From Hydrogenophaga sp. (GTDB taxonomy: Bacteria; Pseudomonadota; Gammaproteobacteria; Burkholderiales; Burkholderiaceae_C): 64,000 bases of DNA. Position 1 is the first letter of the stretch. The number at the start of each line of letters is the position of its first letter. Below, in pieces: positions 19,911 to 30,602 of this stretch. The notes below the pieces were generated by a model. The model was not told the DNA's origin, did not search any database, and saw only the letters and a list, made by a program, of their open reading frames with translations. The position numbers and the translations under genes are program-made. The stretch lies in contig NZ_JAOASO010000159.1 in the NCBI RefSeq assembly GCF_030158645.1, positions 1-64,000 on the forward strand, written 5' to 3'.

Positions 19911-20907
19911 ATTCATGCGGCAACAGGGCGACCAGCTCATCGTGCTGATCGTGGACGACGTGCCCGACAACGTGGCGCCGCTGCACGATGCGCTGGACGA
20001 TGCTGGGTATACCGTGCTCGTGGCGCTCGACGGCGAAAGCGCCATCCGCCGCGCCACGCAGGCTCTGCCCGACGTGGTGCTGCTCGACGCGGTGATGCCC
20101 GGCATCGACGGCTTCGAGGTGGCGCGTCGCCTGAAAGCGCAGCCCGCCACCGCGCACATTCCCATCATCTTCATGACCGGCCTGACCGAGACCGAACACC
20201 TGGTGGCCGCGCTCGACGCCGGCGGTGCCGACTACGTGACCAAACCCATCAAGCCGCGCGAGGTGATGGCGCGCATGGGGGTGCACCTGCGCACCGCGCG
20301 CCACGTGCGCCAGGGCGCGGTGGAGCGCAGCCAGGCGCGCAACGCACTCGATGCGTTCGGCTACGCCACCATCACCGTGCGCGAGAGCGACGGCCGCCTG
20401 ATGTGGCAAACGCCGCTGGCGCGTGACCTGCTGCGCAACTACTGCGGCACCGAATCGCCCACCACCCCACCGGCGGTCCTGCAGTGGTTGCGGCGCCACC
20501 TGGTGGACTTGGTCGGGGCCAGCGAACAGCGCGAGCCGCCCCGCCTGACGCTGGAAAACGGCCCGCGCCGGCTCACCTTCAGGCTGCACCAGCGCGTGGG
20601 CGACGAAGACGGCGAGGTGGATGCCGGCGGCGATTGGCTCATCGTGATGCAGGAAACCTCGGACGCCAGCGTGCTCTCCAGCGTGGCCGGCGCCTTCGGC
20701 CTCACTGCGCGCGAGGCCGAGGTCTTGTACTGGGTGGTCAAAGGCAAGATCAACCGCGACATCGGCGACATCATCGGCGCCAGCCCCGCCACGGTGAAGA
20801 AGCACCTGGAACGCATCTACGCCAAGCTCGGCGTGGAAACCCGTACGGCGGCGGCCGCCATGGCCATCAACCGCGTGCCACTGCTCCAGCCGCAGCACGG
20901 AGGCTGA
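19903..20907 (+). CDS. LuxR-family DNA-binding response regulator
   Basis: The 334-residue protein has an N-terminal receiver domain (VLIVDDVPDN, phospho-acceptor in VVLLDAVMPGIDGF, KPIKP), a middle region of about 110 residues without a clear family (about 150-260), and a C-terminal LuxR/NarL helix-turn-helix (GLTAREAEVLYWVVKGK ... SPATVKKHLERIYAKLGV). ATG 19903 overlaps the kinase stop by 8 bases, so it is the cognate output of the permease/kinase fusion. A likely target is the divergent ure operon and its own promoter. Confidence 0.9.
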   Translation: MSEFMRQQGDQLIVLIVDDVPDNVAPLHDALDDAGYTVLVALDGESAIRRATQALPDVVLLDAVMPGIDGFEVARRLKAQPATAHIPIIFMTGLTETEHLVAALDAGGADYVTKPIKPREVMARMGVHLRTARHVRQGAVERSQARNALDAFGYATITVRESDGRLMWQTPLARDLLRNYCGTESPTTPPAVLQWLRRHLVDLVGASEQREPPRLTLENGPRRLTFRLHQRVGDEDGEVDAGGDWLIVMQETSDASVLSSVAGAFGLTAREAEVLYWVVKGKINRDIGDIIGASPATVKKHLERIYAKLGVETRTAAAAMAINRVPLLQPQHGG

Positions 20908-20977
20908 GCGGGGCGGCGGCGCGAAACGGGACCTTCGCCGCGCTCATCCAGCTGTCCAAGAGAGCTTGGGATTTGGG

Positions 20978-21124
20978 TCAGAGTGCCACCAGCGCGGAGA
21001 TCCCCAGCGTGCAGCCCACAACCGCGAGTGCTCCCACGTCTCGTGCTGCGTTGTGGTCGCGCCAAGAACCCCAGGCTCCCCAAAGGCATCCCGCGGCGAT
21101 GGTCGCCAGGACTGCTGCGATCAT
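20978..21124 (-). CDS. 48-residue membrane protein coupled to the HPF-like gene
   Basis: The ORF begins at ATG 21124, overlapping the stop of the preceding gene as ATGA. It encodes two hydrophobic stretches (MIAAVLATIAAGCLWGAWG and VGALAVVGCTLGISALVAL) joined by a charged loop (SWRDHNAARD), i.e. a hairpin of two membrane helices. It is too short for the ORF track as a separate entry. No family is recognised. Confidence 0.55.
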   Translation of the reverse strand: MIAAVLATIAAGCLWGAWGSWRDHNAARDVGALAVVGCTLGISALVAL

Positions 21125-21471
21125 GCGAGCCCCACTTTCCGGGACTCGGCGGGCACTCCCGGCCGCGGCCCCTTTGGCGGCAGACCCACCGCATGGCTGG
21201 CCGCCTTCCATGCGCGCTCGGTGGCCCGCCGCACCAGCGCGCCCAACTTGCGTTGGCGTTCGTTGATCACGGTCACCTCGCCATTGGGCAGGTGAATTTC
21301 CACGGTGCACTCTCTCGTGGTCGAGCCGTTGCGCGTTGCGTCGTCCACCCGCACGACCACGCGCGAAATGAGGTGGGTCATGCGTGCGAACGCCGCTTTC
21401 AGGCGCAGTGCCAGCTCGCGGCTTCGGGCTCGCGTCATGCCCGTGCTGGAAGGTCGGATTTCGATGTGCAT
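21121..21471 (-). CDS. HPF/RaiA-like (S30AE) small protein
   Basis: The 116-residue protein begins MHIEIRPSSTGMT and has the pattern of a ribosome-hibernation factor domain: a helix (RELALRLKAAFARM), strands with ISRVVVRVDDATRNG and RECTVEIHLPNGEVTV, then a second helix (LGALVRRATERAWKAA). It is more diverged than housekeeping HPF and has a proline-rich tail. Family members bind the small ribosomal subunit under stress. It is divergent from nhaR and coupled to a tiny membrane protein, an unusual partner. HPF-like fold is fairly likely; a role at the ribosome is inferred. Confidence 0.6.
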   Translation of the reverse strand: MHIEIRPSSTGMTRARSRELALRLKAAFARMTHLISRVVVRVDDATRNGSTTRECTVEIHLPNGEVTVINERQRKLGALVRRATERAWKAASHAVGLPPKGPRPGVPAESRKVGLA

Positions 21472-21595
21472 CTGAATCTCCTTGGATGGGGTCGGCGGAA
21501 GCCGTGCTTGTGTCCCAAAGACACTTTAGGTCCTCGACGATTCGAGATAAATTCGCTTTTGACCATTCATTCATCGAATAAACCGCGTTGTTGCC

Positions 21596-22513
21596 ATGAA
21601 CTACAAGCACCTCCATTACTTCTGGACCGTCCTTCGCACGGGCAGCATCGCGCGCGCCAGTGCCGAGCTGCACTTGACACCGCAGACCCTCAGCGGGCAG
21701 ATCAAGCTGCTGGAAGACCGGATCGGAAAGCCTTTGCTGCGCCGGGTGGGACGGGGTGTGGAACCCACCGACACCGGCAGGATGGTGCAAAGATTCGCCG
21801 ACGAAATCTTCACGTTGGGCTCTGCCCTCACCGACGCCTTGAGAACCGACCAGCCGGCCGACGCCCACGGCAGTTTGCGGGTCGGCATCGTGGACTCGGT
21901 ACACAAGTCCATCGCCTGCCATGTGCTGGAGCCTGCGTTGACGCATCCCGTGGGGCGCCTGGTGTGCCAGGAGGGCAAGCTGACCGCGTTGCTGGCCGAA
22001 CTCGCCGTGCACCGGCTCGATCTCGTGATCTCGGATGTGCCCATGCCGCAAGGCCTGAGCGTCAAGGCTTACACCCACCTGCTGGGCTCGACGGATGTGA
22101 GTTTTTTTGCGGCGCCCGCCTTGCTGGGCCGCGAAGGGCTCACCGTGCGCAAGGCCCGCGCCCGTTTCCCGCATTGCCTGGAAGCCTTGCCCTTCCTGAT
22201 GCCCTCCGAGGGCACCGCCTTGCGCCCGCGACTGGACGCCTGGTTCAGAAACACGGGCCTGGCCCCGCGCGTGGTCGCCGAGTTCGACGACGGCGCCCTG
22301 ACCAAGGCCTTCGGACGGCAGGGCTGTGGCGTGTTTGCCGGACCGACCGTGCTGGCGCAGGAAATTGAAGCCCAGTACCAGGTGGCTGCGCTGGGAACAG
22401 CGACGAATCTCGTGGAAGAGTTTTACGCGATATCGATCGAACGCCGCATTTCCAACCCCGCCGTGGCCACCATCACGGCGGCAGCCCGCAGGGATCTTTT
22501 TCGCGTGGGATGA
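21596..22513 (+). CDS. nhaR: LysR-family regulator NhaR
   Basis: The 305-residue protein begins MNYKHLHYFWTVLRTGSIA, which with the HLTPQTLSGQIKLLE helix is characteristic of NhaR. NhaR is the LysR-type activator of nhaA (Na+/H+ antiporter) and osmC in enterobacteria. The C-terminal effector domain is full length. No antiporter gene is adjacent here, so its target in this organism is uncertain. Confidence 0.85.
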   Translation: MNYKHLHYFWTVLRTGSIARASAELHLTPQTLSGQIKLLEDRIGKPLLRRVGRGVEPTDTGRMVQRFADEIFTLGSALTDALRTDQPADAHGSLRVGIVDSVHKSIACHVLEPALTHPVGRLVCQEGKLTALLAELAVHRLDLVISDVPMPQGLSVKAYTHLLGSTDVSFFAAPALLGREGLTVRKARARFPHCLEALPFLMPSEGTALRPRLDAWFRNTGLAPRVVAEFDDGALTKAFGRQGCGVFAGPTVLAQEIEAQYQVAALGTATNLVEEFYAISIERRISNPAVATITAAARRDLFRVG

Positions 22514-22544
22514 ACGTGATCGCGCCTCATGGCGCGACCCGGGT

Positions 22545-23513
22545 TCACTCCGTGATGTTGTTGGCCTTGATGAAGGCCGACCAGGTGGTCATCTGCTTTT
22601 CCACGAAGGGTTTGAACACTTCGGGGCCGCCGCCCACCACATCGATGCCTTGTTCGTCGAGCTTTTTGGCCACGTCCGGGCTTTTCAGTGCGGCGGCCAC
22701 AGCGGCGTGGATGCGGCTGGTGATGGCCGGTGGCAGCTTGGCCGGGCCGATCACGCCCCACCAGGCAGGTGCATCGAAACCGGGGAAGCCGCTTTCGGCG
22801 ATGGTCGGCACGTTGGGCATGTCCTTGGCGCGTTTGCTCGTGCTCACCGCCAACGGGGTCACGTTGCCCGAGTCGGCGTGCGGCTTGATCAGGAACAGCG
22901 ATCCCACCGCCAGCGGCACGTGCCCGCCAACCGCGTCGTTCATGAGCGGGCCGCCACCCTTGTAGGGCACGTGGGTCCAGTCAAAGCCGGCGTTCTTGGC
23001 CATCTGCGCAATCGCCAGATGCCCCAGGCTGCCGGTGCCGATGGTGCCGTAGCTGTTGCTTTTCTTGGCCTTGGCCTCGGTCACGAGCTGGGCAAAACTC
23101 TTGATGGGCGAACCTTTGGTGGCCGCCAGCACCATGGGTGCGGTGCCGATGAGCGTGATGTGCTCCAGGTCCTTCATGGTGTCAAACGCAATGCCGGGCT
23201 TGAGTGCCGGGTTCACCGCGTGGGTGTCGAACACCACGCCGATGGTGTAGCCATCGGGCGCGGCCTTGGCCACCGCCGCCGTGCCGATCACGCCCGACGC
23301 ACCACCGATGTTCTCCACGATCACCGACTGGTTCAGCTGCACCCGCAGCGCCTCACCCAGGATGCGCGCGACCTGGTCGACCGAGCCGCCCGGCGGAAAG
23401 ACCGCGATCACGCGGATCGGTTTGGCCGACGGCCATTCCTGCGCCACGGCCACCGAGGCCGAGGTTGCGACCACCGTGGACACGAGGGCGCCCACCACCA
23501 GTTTTTTCAGCAT
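22545..23513 (-). CDS. Bug/TctC-type periplasmic solute-binding protein
   Basis: The 322-residue protein has a signal peptide (MLKKLVVGALVSTVVATSASVAVAQ, partial) and the family pattern KPIRVIAVFPPGGSVDQVARIL, then GGASGVIGTAAVAKAAPDGYT and YKGGGPLMNDAVGG. Such proteins bind carboxylates for tripartite tricarboxylate transporters, but many, like this one, have no TctAB genes nearby and may share a transporter or act as sensors. It converges with nhaR. Confidence 0.9.
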   Translation of the reverse strand: MLKKLVVGALVSTVVATSASVAVAQEWPSAKPIRVIAVFPPGGSVDQVARILGEALRVQLNQSVIVENIGGASGVIGTAAVAKAAPDGYTIGVVFDTHAVNPALKPGIAFDTMKDLEHITLIGTAPMVLAATKGSPIKSFAQLVTEAKAKKSNSYGTIGTGSLGHLAIAQMAKNAGFDWTHVPYKGGGPLMNDAVGGHVPLAVGSLFLIKPHADSGNVTPLAVSTSKRAKDMPNVPTIAESGFPGFDAPAWWGVIGPAKLPPAITSRIHAAVAAALKSPDVAKKLDEQGIDVVGGGPEVFKPFVEKQMTTWSAFIKANNITE

Positions 23514-23604
23514 GCTTGTGTCTCCATCGGGTTGTTGCTTGTCTCATGGTAAGCATGCACACCACGGCTTGATCAGATCGCTAACCCTAGTGTGTGCTCG
23601 ATGT

Positions 23605-24003
23605 TCAGACGCTCACGAGCAGCCGGCCGCGCAACTCGCGGATGCGCTTGTCGATGTAATAGCCACCGTATTCGGTGTAGCGCAGGAACGGGAATCCGCA
23701 GGCCTTGCAGGCCCACACCTCGCAGCGGTTGTACGGGTGGTGGGCGAGCGAAATGGGTGCCTCGGCCGACCAGGCATCCACGCCGGTCGGGCGGTGTTCT
23801 TCCAGCGTCGGCTCGTCGTCGCCCGGCAGCCAGAGTGCACCCAGCGGTTGCAGAGCAGCGCCGTCCTTTGATGCGGGGAACGACTCCCAACCCGGGCTGG
23901 CGTAGGGCCGGCACGTGGGGCAGGGGGCGGGTGCGGTGTGCGCCTGGGCGATCGCGGTCACCGTTGTGGGGCTCAGGCGTTCAAGGTCGGTTGGGGTGGA
24001 CAT
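23605..24003 (-). CDS. Hypothetical protein with two CxxC pairs
   Basis: The 132-residue product starts at ATG 24003. Two cysteine pairs, CPTC near residue 28 and CKAC near residue 100, suggest a zinc-ribbon-like site. The C-terminal FPFLRYTEYGGYYIDKRIREL looks conserved. I do not recognise a named family. It is divergent from the XRE regulator, with about 75 bases between the starts. Confidence 0.6.
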   Translation of the reverse strand: MSTPTDLERLSPTTVTAIAQAHTAPAPCPTCRPYASPGWESFPASKDGAALQPLGALWLPGDDEPTLEEHRPTGVDAWSAEAPISLAHHPYNRCEVWACKACGFPFLRYTEYGGYYIDKRIRELRGRLLVSV

Positions 24004-24078
24004 GCGGTCGATGCTACTGGAGGAGCGGAACCGCGAGCCCCGGTCGCCGCTATGTTCGATACCGTACCATGTACATCC

Positions 24079-24558
24079 ATGACCACCTTTGCCGATTCCC
24101 TCAAAAAAGAGATCGCCCGCGTGGCGCGCAAGGAACTGCGCGACGAGCTGGGTGCCATGCGCAAGACCGCCCTGACCCAGCGCGCCGAGATCGCTGCCCT
24201 GAAAAAGCAGCTCAAGGCCCTGCAGAGCCAGGTGATCAAGCTGGGCAGGTCGCAGCTGGAATCAGGGCGGGTGGCCACGGCCGCAGCCAGTGCGCCGGGC
24301 ATGGCGCCTGCACGCGGCAAGCCGGGTCGCAAGGTGGTGTTCTCCGCAGAGCGGTTGAAAGCCCAGCGCGCCCGACTGGGCCTCACTCAGGAGCAGATGG
24401 CCAAGTTGCTGGGGGTGTCGTCCCTGTCGATCTGGAAATGGGAGTCGGGCGGCGCGACACCACGCGCTTCCCGTGTGCCCAAGATCCTGCAATTGCTCGC
24501 CCTGGGCAAACGTGAAGCGCTGGCCAGGGTCGAGCCCGAAGCTCCACCACCGACCTGA
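24079..24558 (+). CDS. XRE-family regulator with an N-terminal coiled coil
   Basis: The 159-residue protein starts at ATG 24079 (MTTFADSLKKEI). Residues 5-60 form a long charged helix with heptads (RKTALTQRAEIAALKKQLKAL), probably a coiled-coil dimeriser, and residues 95-150 form a helix-turn-helix (SAERLKAQRARLGLTQEQMAKLLGV ... SLSIWKWESG, partial). I recall this arrangement for small XRE proteins in Comamonadaceae; targets are unknown. It converges with thiC with a gap of 10 bases. Confidence 0.75.
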   Translation: MTTFADSLKKEIARVARKELRDELGAMRKTALTQRAEIAALKKQLKALQSQVIKLGRSQLESGRVATAAASAPGMAPARGKPGRKVVFSAERLKAQRARLGLTQEQMAKLLGVSSLSIWKWESGGATPRASRVPKILQLLALGKREALARVEPEAPPPT

Positions 24559-24568
24559 TCAGCGAGCG

Positions 24569-26584
<2,016 letters not shown>

Positions 26585-26603
26585 TCACCCACATGCCGCG
26601 TGG

Positions 26604-26706
26604 GGCATGCGCTCTTCTTTCGCCGGTACTAACCGGATCAAGTTCACGGGTTCGGCGGGAAGGCCGTCTCAGCGCCCGACCTTCTCAGATCGGTGCACCC
26701 CGGAGC
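26604..26706 (-). ncRNA. TPP (THI-box) riboswitch upstream of thiC
   Basis: Read on the minus strand the leader contains GGGGTGC, a CTGAGA core, and the second conserved half GAACTTGATCCGGTTAGTACCGGCG, in the order and spacing of the THI box. No T-run terminator follows before thiC, about 130 bases downstream, so control is probably at translation initiation or by Rho. Confidence 0.93.
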
Positions 26707-26977
26707 AACCGTGAGTCTATGCGAACGCGTCGAGCGCGTTGTTCACCGGCGCCGGGTGCGCGATCGGCCCCGCGTGAGCGCACGCGCCAGCAGCGGCAGG
26801 CACCATCACCGAGCCGATCGGCAAGCCTGACGCGCGCCCGGGGCCATCGCCGCGGCGTGCTCCACGAAAGAAGCACCGCCCATACGATGTCGCATCGCTT
26901 CCGTGATCAGGCCTGTCGGCCGTCGACCACGGCTCCCACCTGCAACGACGTGCCACCGCGGTGGCCAGGAGACCCCC

Positions 26978-27976
26978 TTGAAGATTGCACTGAGCACCGC
27001 CTTCGTTTTCGCGCTGGCCGGCTGCGCCAACCTGGTTCCGACGTCAACCACCCCATCGATCCTGGTGGACCTCGACCCCGCCAGCGTTGAGCGAACCGTG
27101 ATCGTCGAGAGCATTGCCGCCAACAGCGCCGGCCTGCTCCATGTGGCCGACCGGGTGTCCGGCAACGTGATGCGCATCGATCCGAAGAACCCACGCCCGG
27201 TGGTCGTCGGCAGCCTGGCCGCGCGGTCGGTCAACGGTCAAACCACGAAACCCAATCCCTCGGGCATGGCGTTCAACGCGCAGGGTGATCTGCTGATCGT
27301 CGCCTCCGCCTTCGGCGAGATCGTGCGGCTGCGCGCGGCCGAGCTCGATCCGACCCGTCCCGGTGTGGCCCAGACCTTCGCCACCGGCGCGCCCGGCGCC
27401 AACGGCATCGACTTTGACCGCCAGGGCCGTCTTTACATCAGCGGCGGGGCCAGCGGCAACATCTTCCGGGTCGGTCCGAACGGTGGTGCGGTGGAGACCG
27501 TGGCGACGCTCGAGCGCTTCACGCGCACCCTGCCGGACGGACGGACCCAGCAACCCATCGTGGCCAATGGCCTGGCCTTCGACTCCTCGGGCGTGTTGCA
27601 CGTCGCCGACTCGGCGCGCGGCGCGATATGGCGCATCGCTTTGGATGTCGAGGGCCGAGCGCAGCGACCGGTGCTGTGGGTTCAGAACCCGGCGCTGGAG
27701 GGGGCCGATGGCTTGGCCTTCGACGCGCGAGGCCAGCTCTGGGTGGCGGTCAACGAACTCAACGCCCTGGTGCGCATCAGCCCCGCAGGCGGGTTGACCG
27801 AGGTGGCGCGCAATGGCGCCGCCGGTCCGCTTGAATTCCCCGCGGCGCTGGCGTTCGTGGGCGACAACGCCTACATCGCCAACTTCGACACGCCACGGCG
27901 CGTCAACCTGGACCCTGGCAGCACAACCACCGCGCGAGAAGGGATCGGCGCGTCAATCGCGCGCGTGACGCGCTGA
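26978..27976 (+). CDS. Predicted lipoprotein with a beta-propeller (SMP-30/NHL-like) fold
   Basis: I start at TTG 26978, seven bases after a good CAGGAGA site, rather than at the track's ATG, because this gives a lipoprotein signal (KIALSTAFVFALAGC) with the lipid-attached Cys at about 15. The mature part repeats a propeller blade pattern: SGLLHVADRVSGNVMRID, GMAFNAQGDLLIVA, GIDFDRQGRLYISGGASGN, GLAFDSSGVLHVADS, GLAFDARGQLWVAVNE (each partial). This fits SMP-30/gluconolactonase or NHL-repeat proteins. The substrate, if any, is unknown. The 270 bases upstream, between the riboswitch and this gene, hold nothing I can name. Confidence 0.78.
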   Translation: MKIALSTAFVFALAGCANLVPTSTTPSILVDLDPASVERTVIVESIAANSAGLLHVADRVSGNVMRIDPKNPRPVVVGSLAARSVNGQTTKPNPSGMAFNAQGDLLIVASAFGEIVRLRAAELDPTRPGVAQTFATGAPGANGIDFDRQGRLYISGGASGNIFRVGPNGGAVETVATLERFTRTLPDGRTQQPIVANGLAFDSSGVLHVADSARGAIWRIALDVEGRAQRPVLWVQNPALEGADGLAFDARGQLWVAVNELNALVRISPAGGLTEVARNGAAGPLEFPAALAFVGDNAYIANFDTPRRVNLDPGSTTTAREGIGASIARVTR

Positions 27977-28022
27977 GCAGCTCGGCGTGAAGTTGCCCGT
28001 CAAGACAATTGCGCCGAACGGT

Positions 28023-29039
28023 TCATTTCTGGACAGGGGCTTCGACCCGCAGATGCCCCTGCTGTGATGCGAGCGTCCGGCCCAGCAGGCTGGTGGCGGC
28101 GTACATCGCTTCGATGGTGGGCGTCGGTGTGCCGGTGATGCGGCCGAGCTCGACCACCGAGCCGACCAGCGCTTCCAGTTCCAGTGCGCGGCCGTGCTCA
28201 ACGTCCTGCAGCATCGAGGTCTTGTGTGCACCCACGCCTTCGGCGCCGGCGATGCGTTGCTCCAGCGAGATCTTGAAGCGCACGCCCAGGGCCTCGGCCA
28301 CCGACTGGGCCTCGGTCATCATGCGGGAAGCGAGCGCCCGGGTGGGTGGAAAGCGGCAGATGTCTTCCAGCGTGGCATGGGTCAATGCGCTGATGGGGTT
28401 GAAGCTGAGGTTGCCCCACAACTTGACCCAGAGCTCGCTGCGGATGTCCTTGGACACCGGCGCCTTGAAGCCCGCGCGCATCATCACCTCGGACAGCCCG
28501 GCGATGCGTTCGCTGCGCGAGCCGTCGAGTTCGCCCAGGGTGAACCGGTTGCCCTCGATCAACCTCACCACACCCGGCTCCACCAGCTCCGCGGCCGGGT
28601 AAACCACACTGCCGATGATGCGTTCGGGCTCGATGGCCGCGGCCAACCGACCGCCCGGATCGACACTTTCCAGGCCCATCCCCTCGTGAGCGCCGGGCAA
28701 CTTGTGGAAGTACCACCACGGTATGCCGTTGATCATGGTGACGACCATGGTGTGAGGGCCGAACAGCTCGCGCAGGTCGGGCAGTAGATCACCGACCTGG
28801 TGGGCCTTCACGGTGAGCAGAACCACGTCTTGGGGCCCGGCCTCGGCCATGTGTTGCACCGCCTTGGCGGTGGGGGCGTGCTCCTCGCTGCCGTCTTCCA
28901 GGATCAGCTTGAAGCCGTTGGCGCGGATCGCCTCGAGGTTGCGATTGCGCGCGATGAAGGTCACGTCTTCGCCCGCTCGCGCCAGCTTGGCGCCCAGATA
29001 ACCGCCGATAGCACCGGCGCCGACCACGGCAAATTTCAT
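28023..29039 (-). CDS. Ketopantoate reductase family (PanE/ApbA) oxidoreductase
   Basis: The 338-residue NADP-dependent protein begins MKFAVVGAGAIGGYLGAKLARAG, a GxGxxG nucleotide-binding fold, and has a C-terminal helical domain with KLWGNLSFNPISALTH, the family's catalytic lysine/asparagine segment. It is the last gene of a tripartite transporter operon. In that context it probably reduces a 2-oxo acid derived from the transported carboxylate rather than serving pantothenate synthesis, but that is inference. Confidence 0.85.
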   Translation of the reverse strand: MKFAVVGAGAIGGYLGAKLARAGEDVTFIARNRNLEAIRANGFKLILEDGSEEHAPTAKAVQHMAEAGPQDVVLLTVKAHQVGDLLPDLRELFGPHTMVVTMINGIPWWYFHKLPGAHEGMGLESVDPGGRLAAAIEPERIIGSVVYPAAELVEPGVVRLIEGNRFTLGELDGSRSERIAGLSEVMMRAGFKAPVSKDIRSELWVKLWGNLSFNPISALTHATLEDICRFPPTRALASRMMTEAQSVAEALGVRFKISLEQRIAGAEGVGAHKTSMLQDVEHGRALELEALVGSVVELGRITGTPTPTIEAMYAATSLLGRTLASQQGHLRVEAPVQK

Positions 29040-29075
29040 CCAGCAACTCCCCTATTCAAGTCTGTGCAATCGAAC

Positions 29076-30590
29076 TCAGGCGGCTTCAGCCCTGGCCTCG
29101 CTGGCGCGCGCCAGATTTTTGGCAGCGCCCCACAAAGGCCAGACCAGCAAAGCGATGGCCACGAAGGTCAGCGAACCCACCAGCGGGTTGGACCAGAAGA
29201 TCGCCATGCTCCCCTGGCTGAGCAACATCGATTGGCGGAAACTGGTCTCGGCCATGTCGCCCAGCACGAGTGCCAGGACCAAGGGCGCGAGGGGATATCT
29301 TAGTTTCTTGAACAGGTAACCCATCACGCCGAAAACCATCATCATCACCACGTCGAACATCGAATTGTTGACGGTGTAGGCGCCGATCGCACAGATCACG
29401 ATGATCACCGGGGCGATCACCGAGAAGGGAACGCGCAAGATGGCGGCCCACCAGGGCACGGTCGTGAGCACGACGATCAGGCCGACGATGTTGCCCAGGT
29501 ACATGCTGGCGATCAGTCCCCACACAAAATCTTTCTGCTCGACGAAGAGCATCGGTCCGGGCTGCAGTCCCCAGATCAGCAGACCGCCCAACAGCACGGC
29601 AGCGGTGGGCGAGCCCGGAATGCCCAGCGTGAGCATCGGCAGCAGCGCCGCCGTGCCGGCGGCATGCGCGGCGGTTTCCGGCGCGATCACGCCCTCGATG
29701 TTGCCCTTGCCAAAGCTTTCCGGGTCTTTGGAGAGGCGGCGCGCCATGCCGTAACTCATGAACGAAGCCGGCGTGGCGCCACCGGGCGTGATGCCCATCC
29801 AGCAGCCGATGGCGGTCGAGCGCAGGAAGGTTTTCCAGTGTTTGAAGATCTCGCCCCAGGTCTCCCACACCACCTTCGGACTGATCTTCGCCGTCTTGCC
29901 CTTGAACGACAAACCTTCTTCCATGGTCAGCAGGATTTCACCGATGCCGAACAGGCCGATCACCGCGATCAGGAAGTTGAAGCCCTTGAGCAGCTCGGGC
30001 ATGTCGTAGGTCATGCGCAGCTGGCCCGTGACCATGTCCATGCCCACCGCTGCCAACGCGAAGCCCAGCATCATCGACACGATCGTCTTGGCGGGAGGCT
30101 CCTTGCTCATGCCGATGAAACTGCAGAAGGTGAGCAGTTGCACCGCAAAGAACTCGGCAGGCCCGAACTTCAAGGCGAATTTGGCCAGCAGCGGCGCGAG
30201 GAACGTGATCAACGCGACGGCAAAGATCGCGCCGACGAAAGAGCTCGTGAAGGCCGCCGTCAGCGCCTGCGCAGCGCGTTGCTTCTGGGCCATCGGGAAA
30301 CCGTCGAAGGTGGTCGCCACCGACCAGGGCTCACCCGGGATGTTGAACAGGATCGATGTGATGGCCCCGCCAAACAGCGCACCCCAATAAATGCAGCTGA
30401 GCATGATGATCGCCGAGGTCGGGTTCATGCTGAAGGTCAGCGGCAGCAGGATCGCGATGCCGTTCGCACCGCCCAGTCCGGGGAGCACACCGATCAGGAT
30501 GCCCAGGGTGATGCCGATCAGCATGTAGCCCAGGTTGGGCAAGGTCAACGCGACCGAAAAGCCGCTGGCGAGATTGGAGAGTTCTTCCAT
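29076..30590 (-). CDS. tctA: Tripartite tricarboxylate transporter, large permease TctA
   Basis: The 504-residue membrane protein has about 12 helices and the TctA signatures GVLPGLGGANGIAILLPLTF and GVMGYLFKKLRYPLAPLVLALVLG (partial), plus GIPGSPTAAVLLGGL. With TctB and the periplasmic TctC it forms a secondary carboxylate uptake system. It starts 13 bases after tctB. The substrate cannot be read from sequence. Confidence 0.95.
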   Translation of the reverse strand: MEELSNLASGFSVALTLPNLGYMLIGITLGILIGVLPGLGGANGIAILLPLTFSMNPTSAIIMLSCIYWGALFGGAITSILFNIPGEPWSVATTFDGFPMAQKQRAAQALTAAFTSSFVGAIFAVALITFLAPLLAKFALKFGPAEFFAVQLLTFCSFIGMSKEPPAKTIVSMMLGFALAAVGMDMVTGQLRMTYDMPELLKGFNFLIAVIGLFGIGEILLTMEEGLSFKGKTAKISPKVVWETWGEIFKHWKTFLRSTAIGCWMGITPGGATPASFMSYGMARRLSKDPESFGKGNIEGVIAPETAAHAAGTAALLPMLTLGIPGSPTAAVLLGGLLIWGLQPGPMLFVEQKDFVWGLIASMYLGNIVGLIVVLTTVPWWAAILRVPFSVIAPVIIVICAIGAYTVNNSMFDVVMMMVFGVMGYLFKKLRYPLAPLVLALVLGDMAETSFRQSMLLSQGSMAIFWSNPLVGSLTFVAIALLVWPLWGAAKNLARASEARAEAA

Positions 30591-30602
30591 GTTGATGCTG
30601 CC

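Noticed and set aside
16371-20174. 1267-codon minus-strand ORF opposite the permease/kinase fusion
   Set aside because: No domain is visible and composition is that of a shadow (His, Arg, Gln rich).
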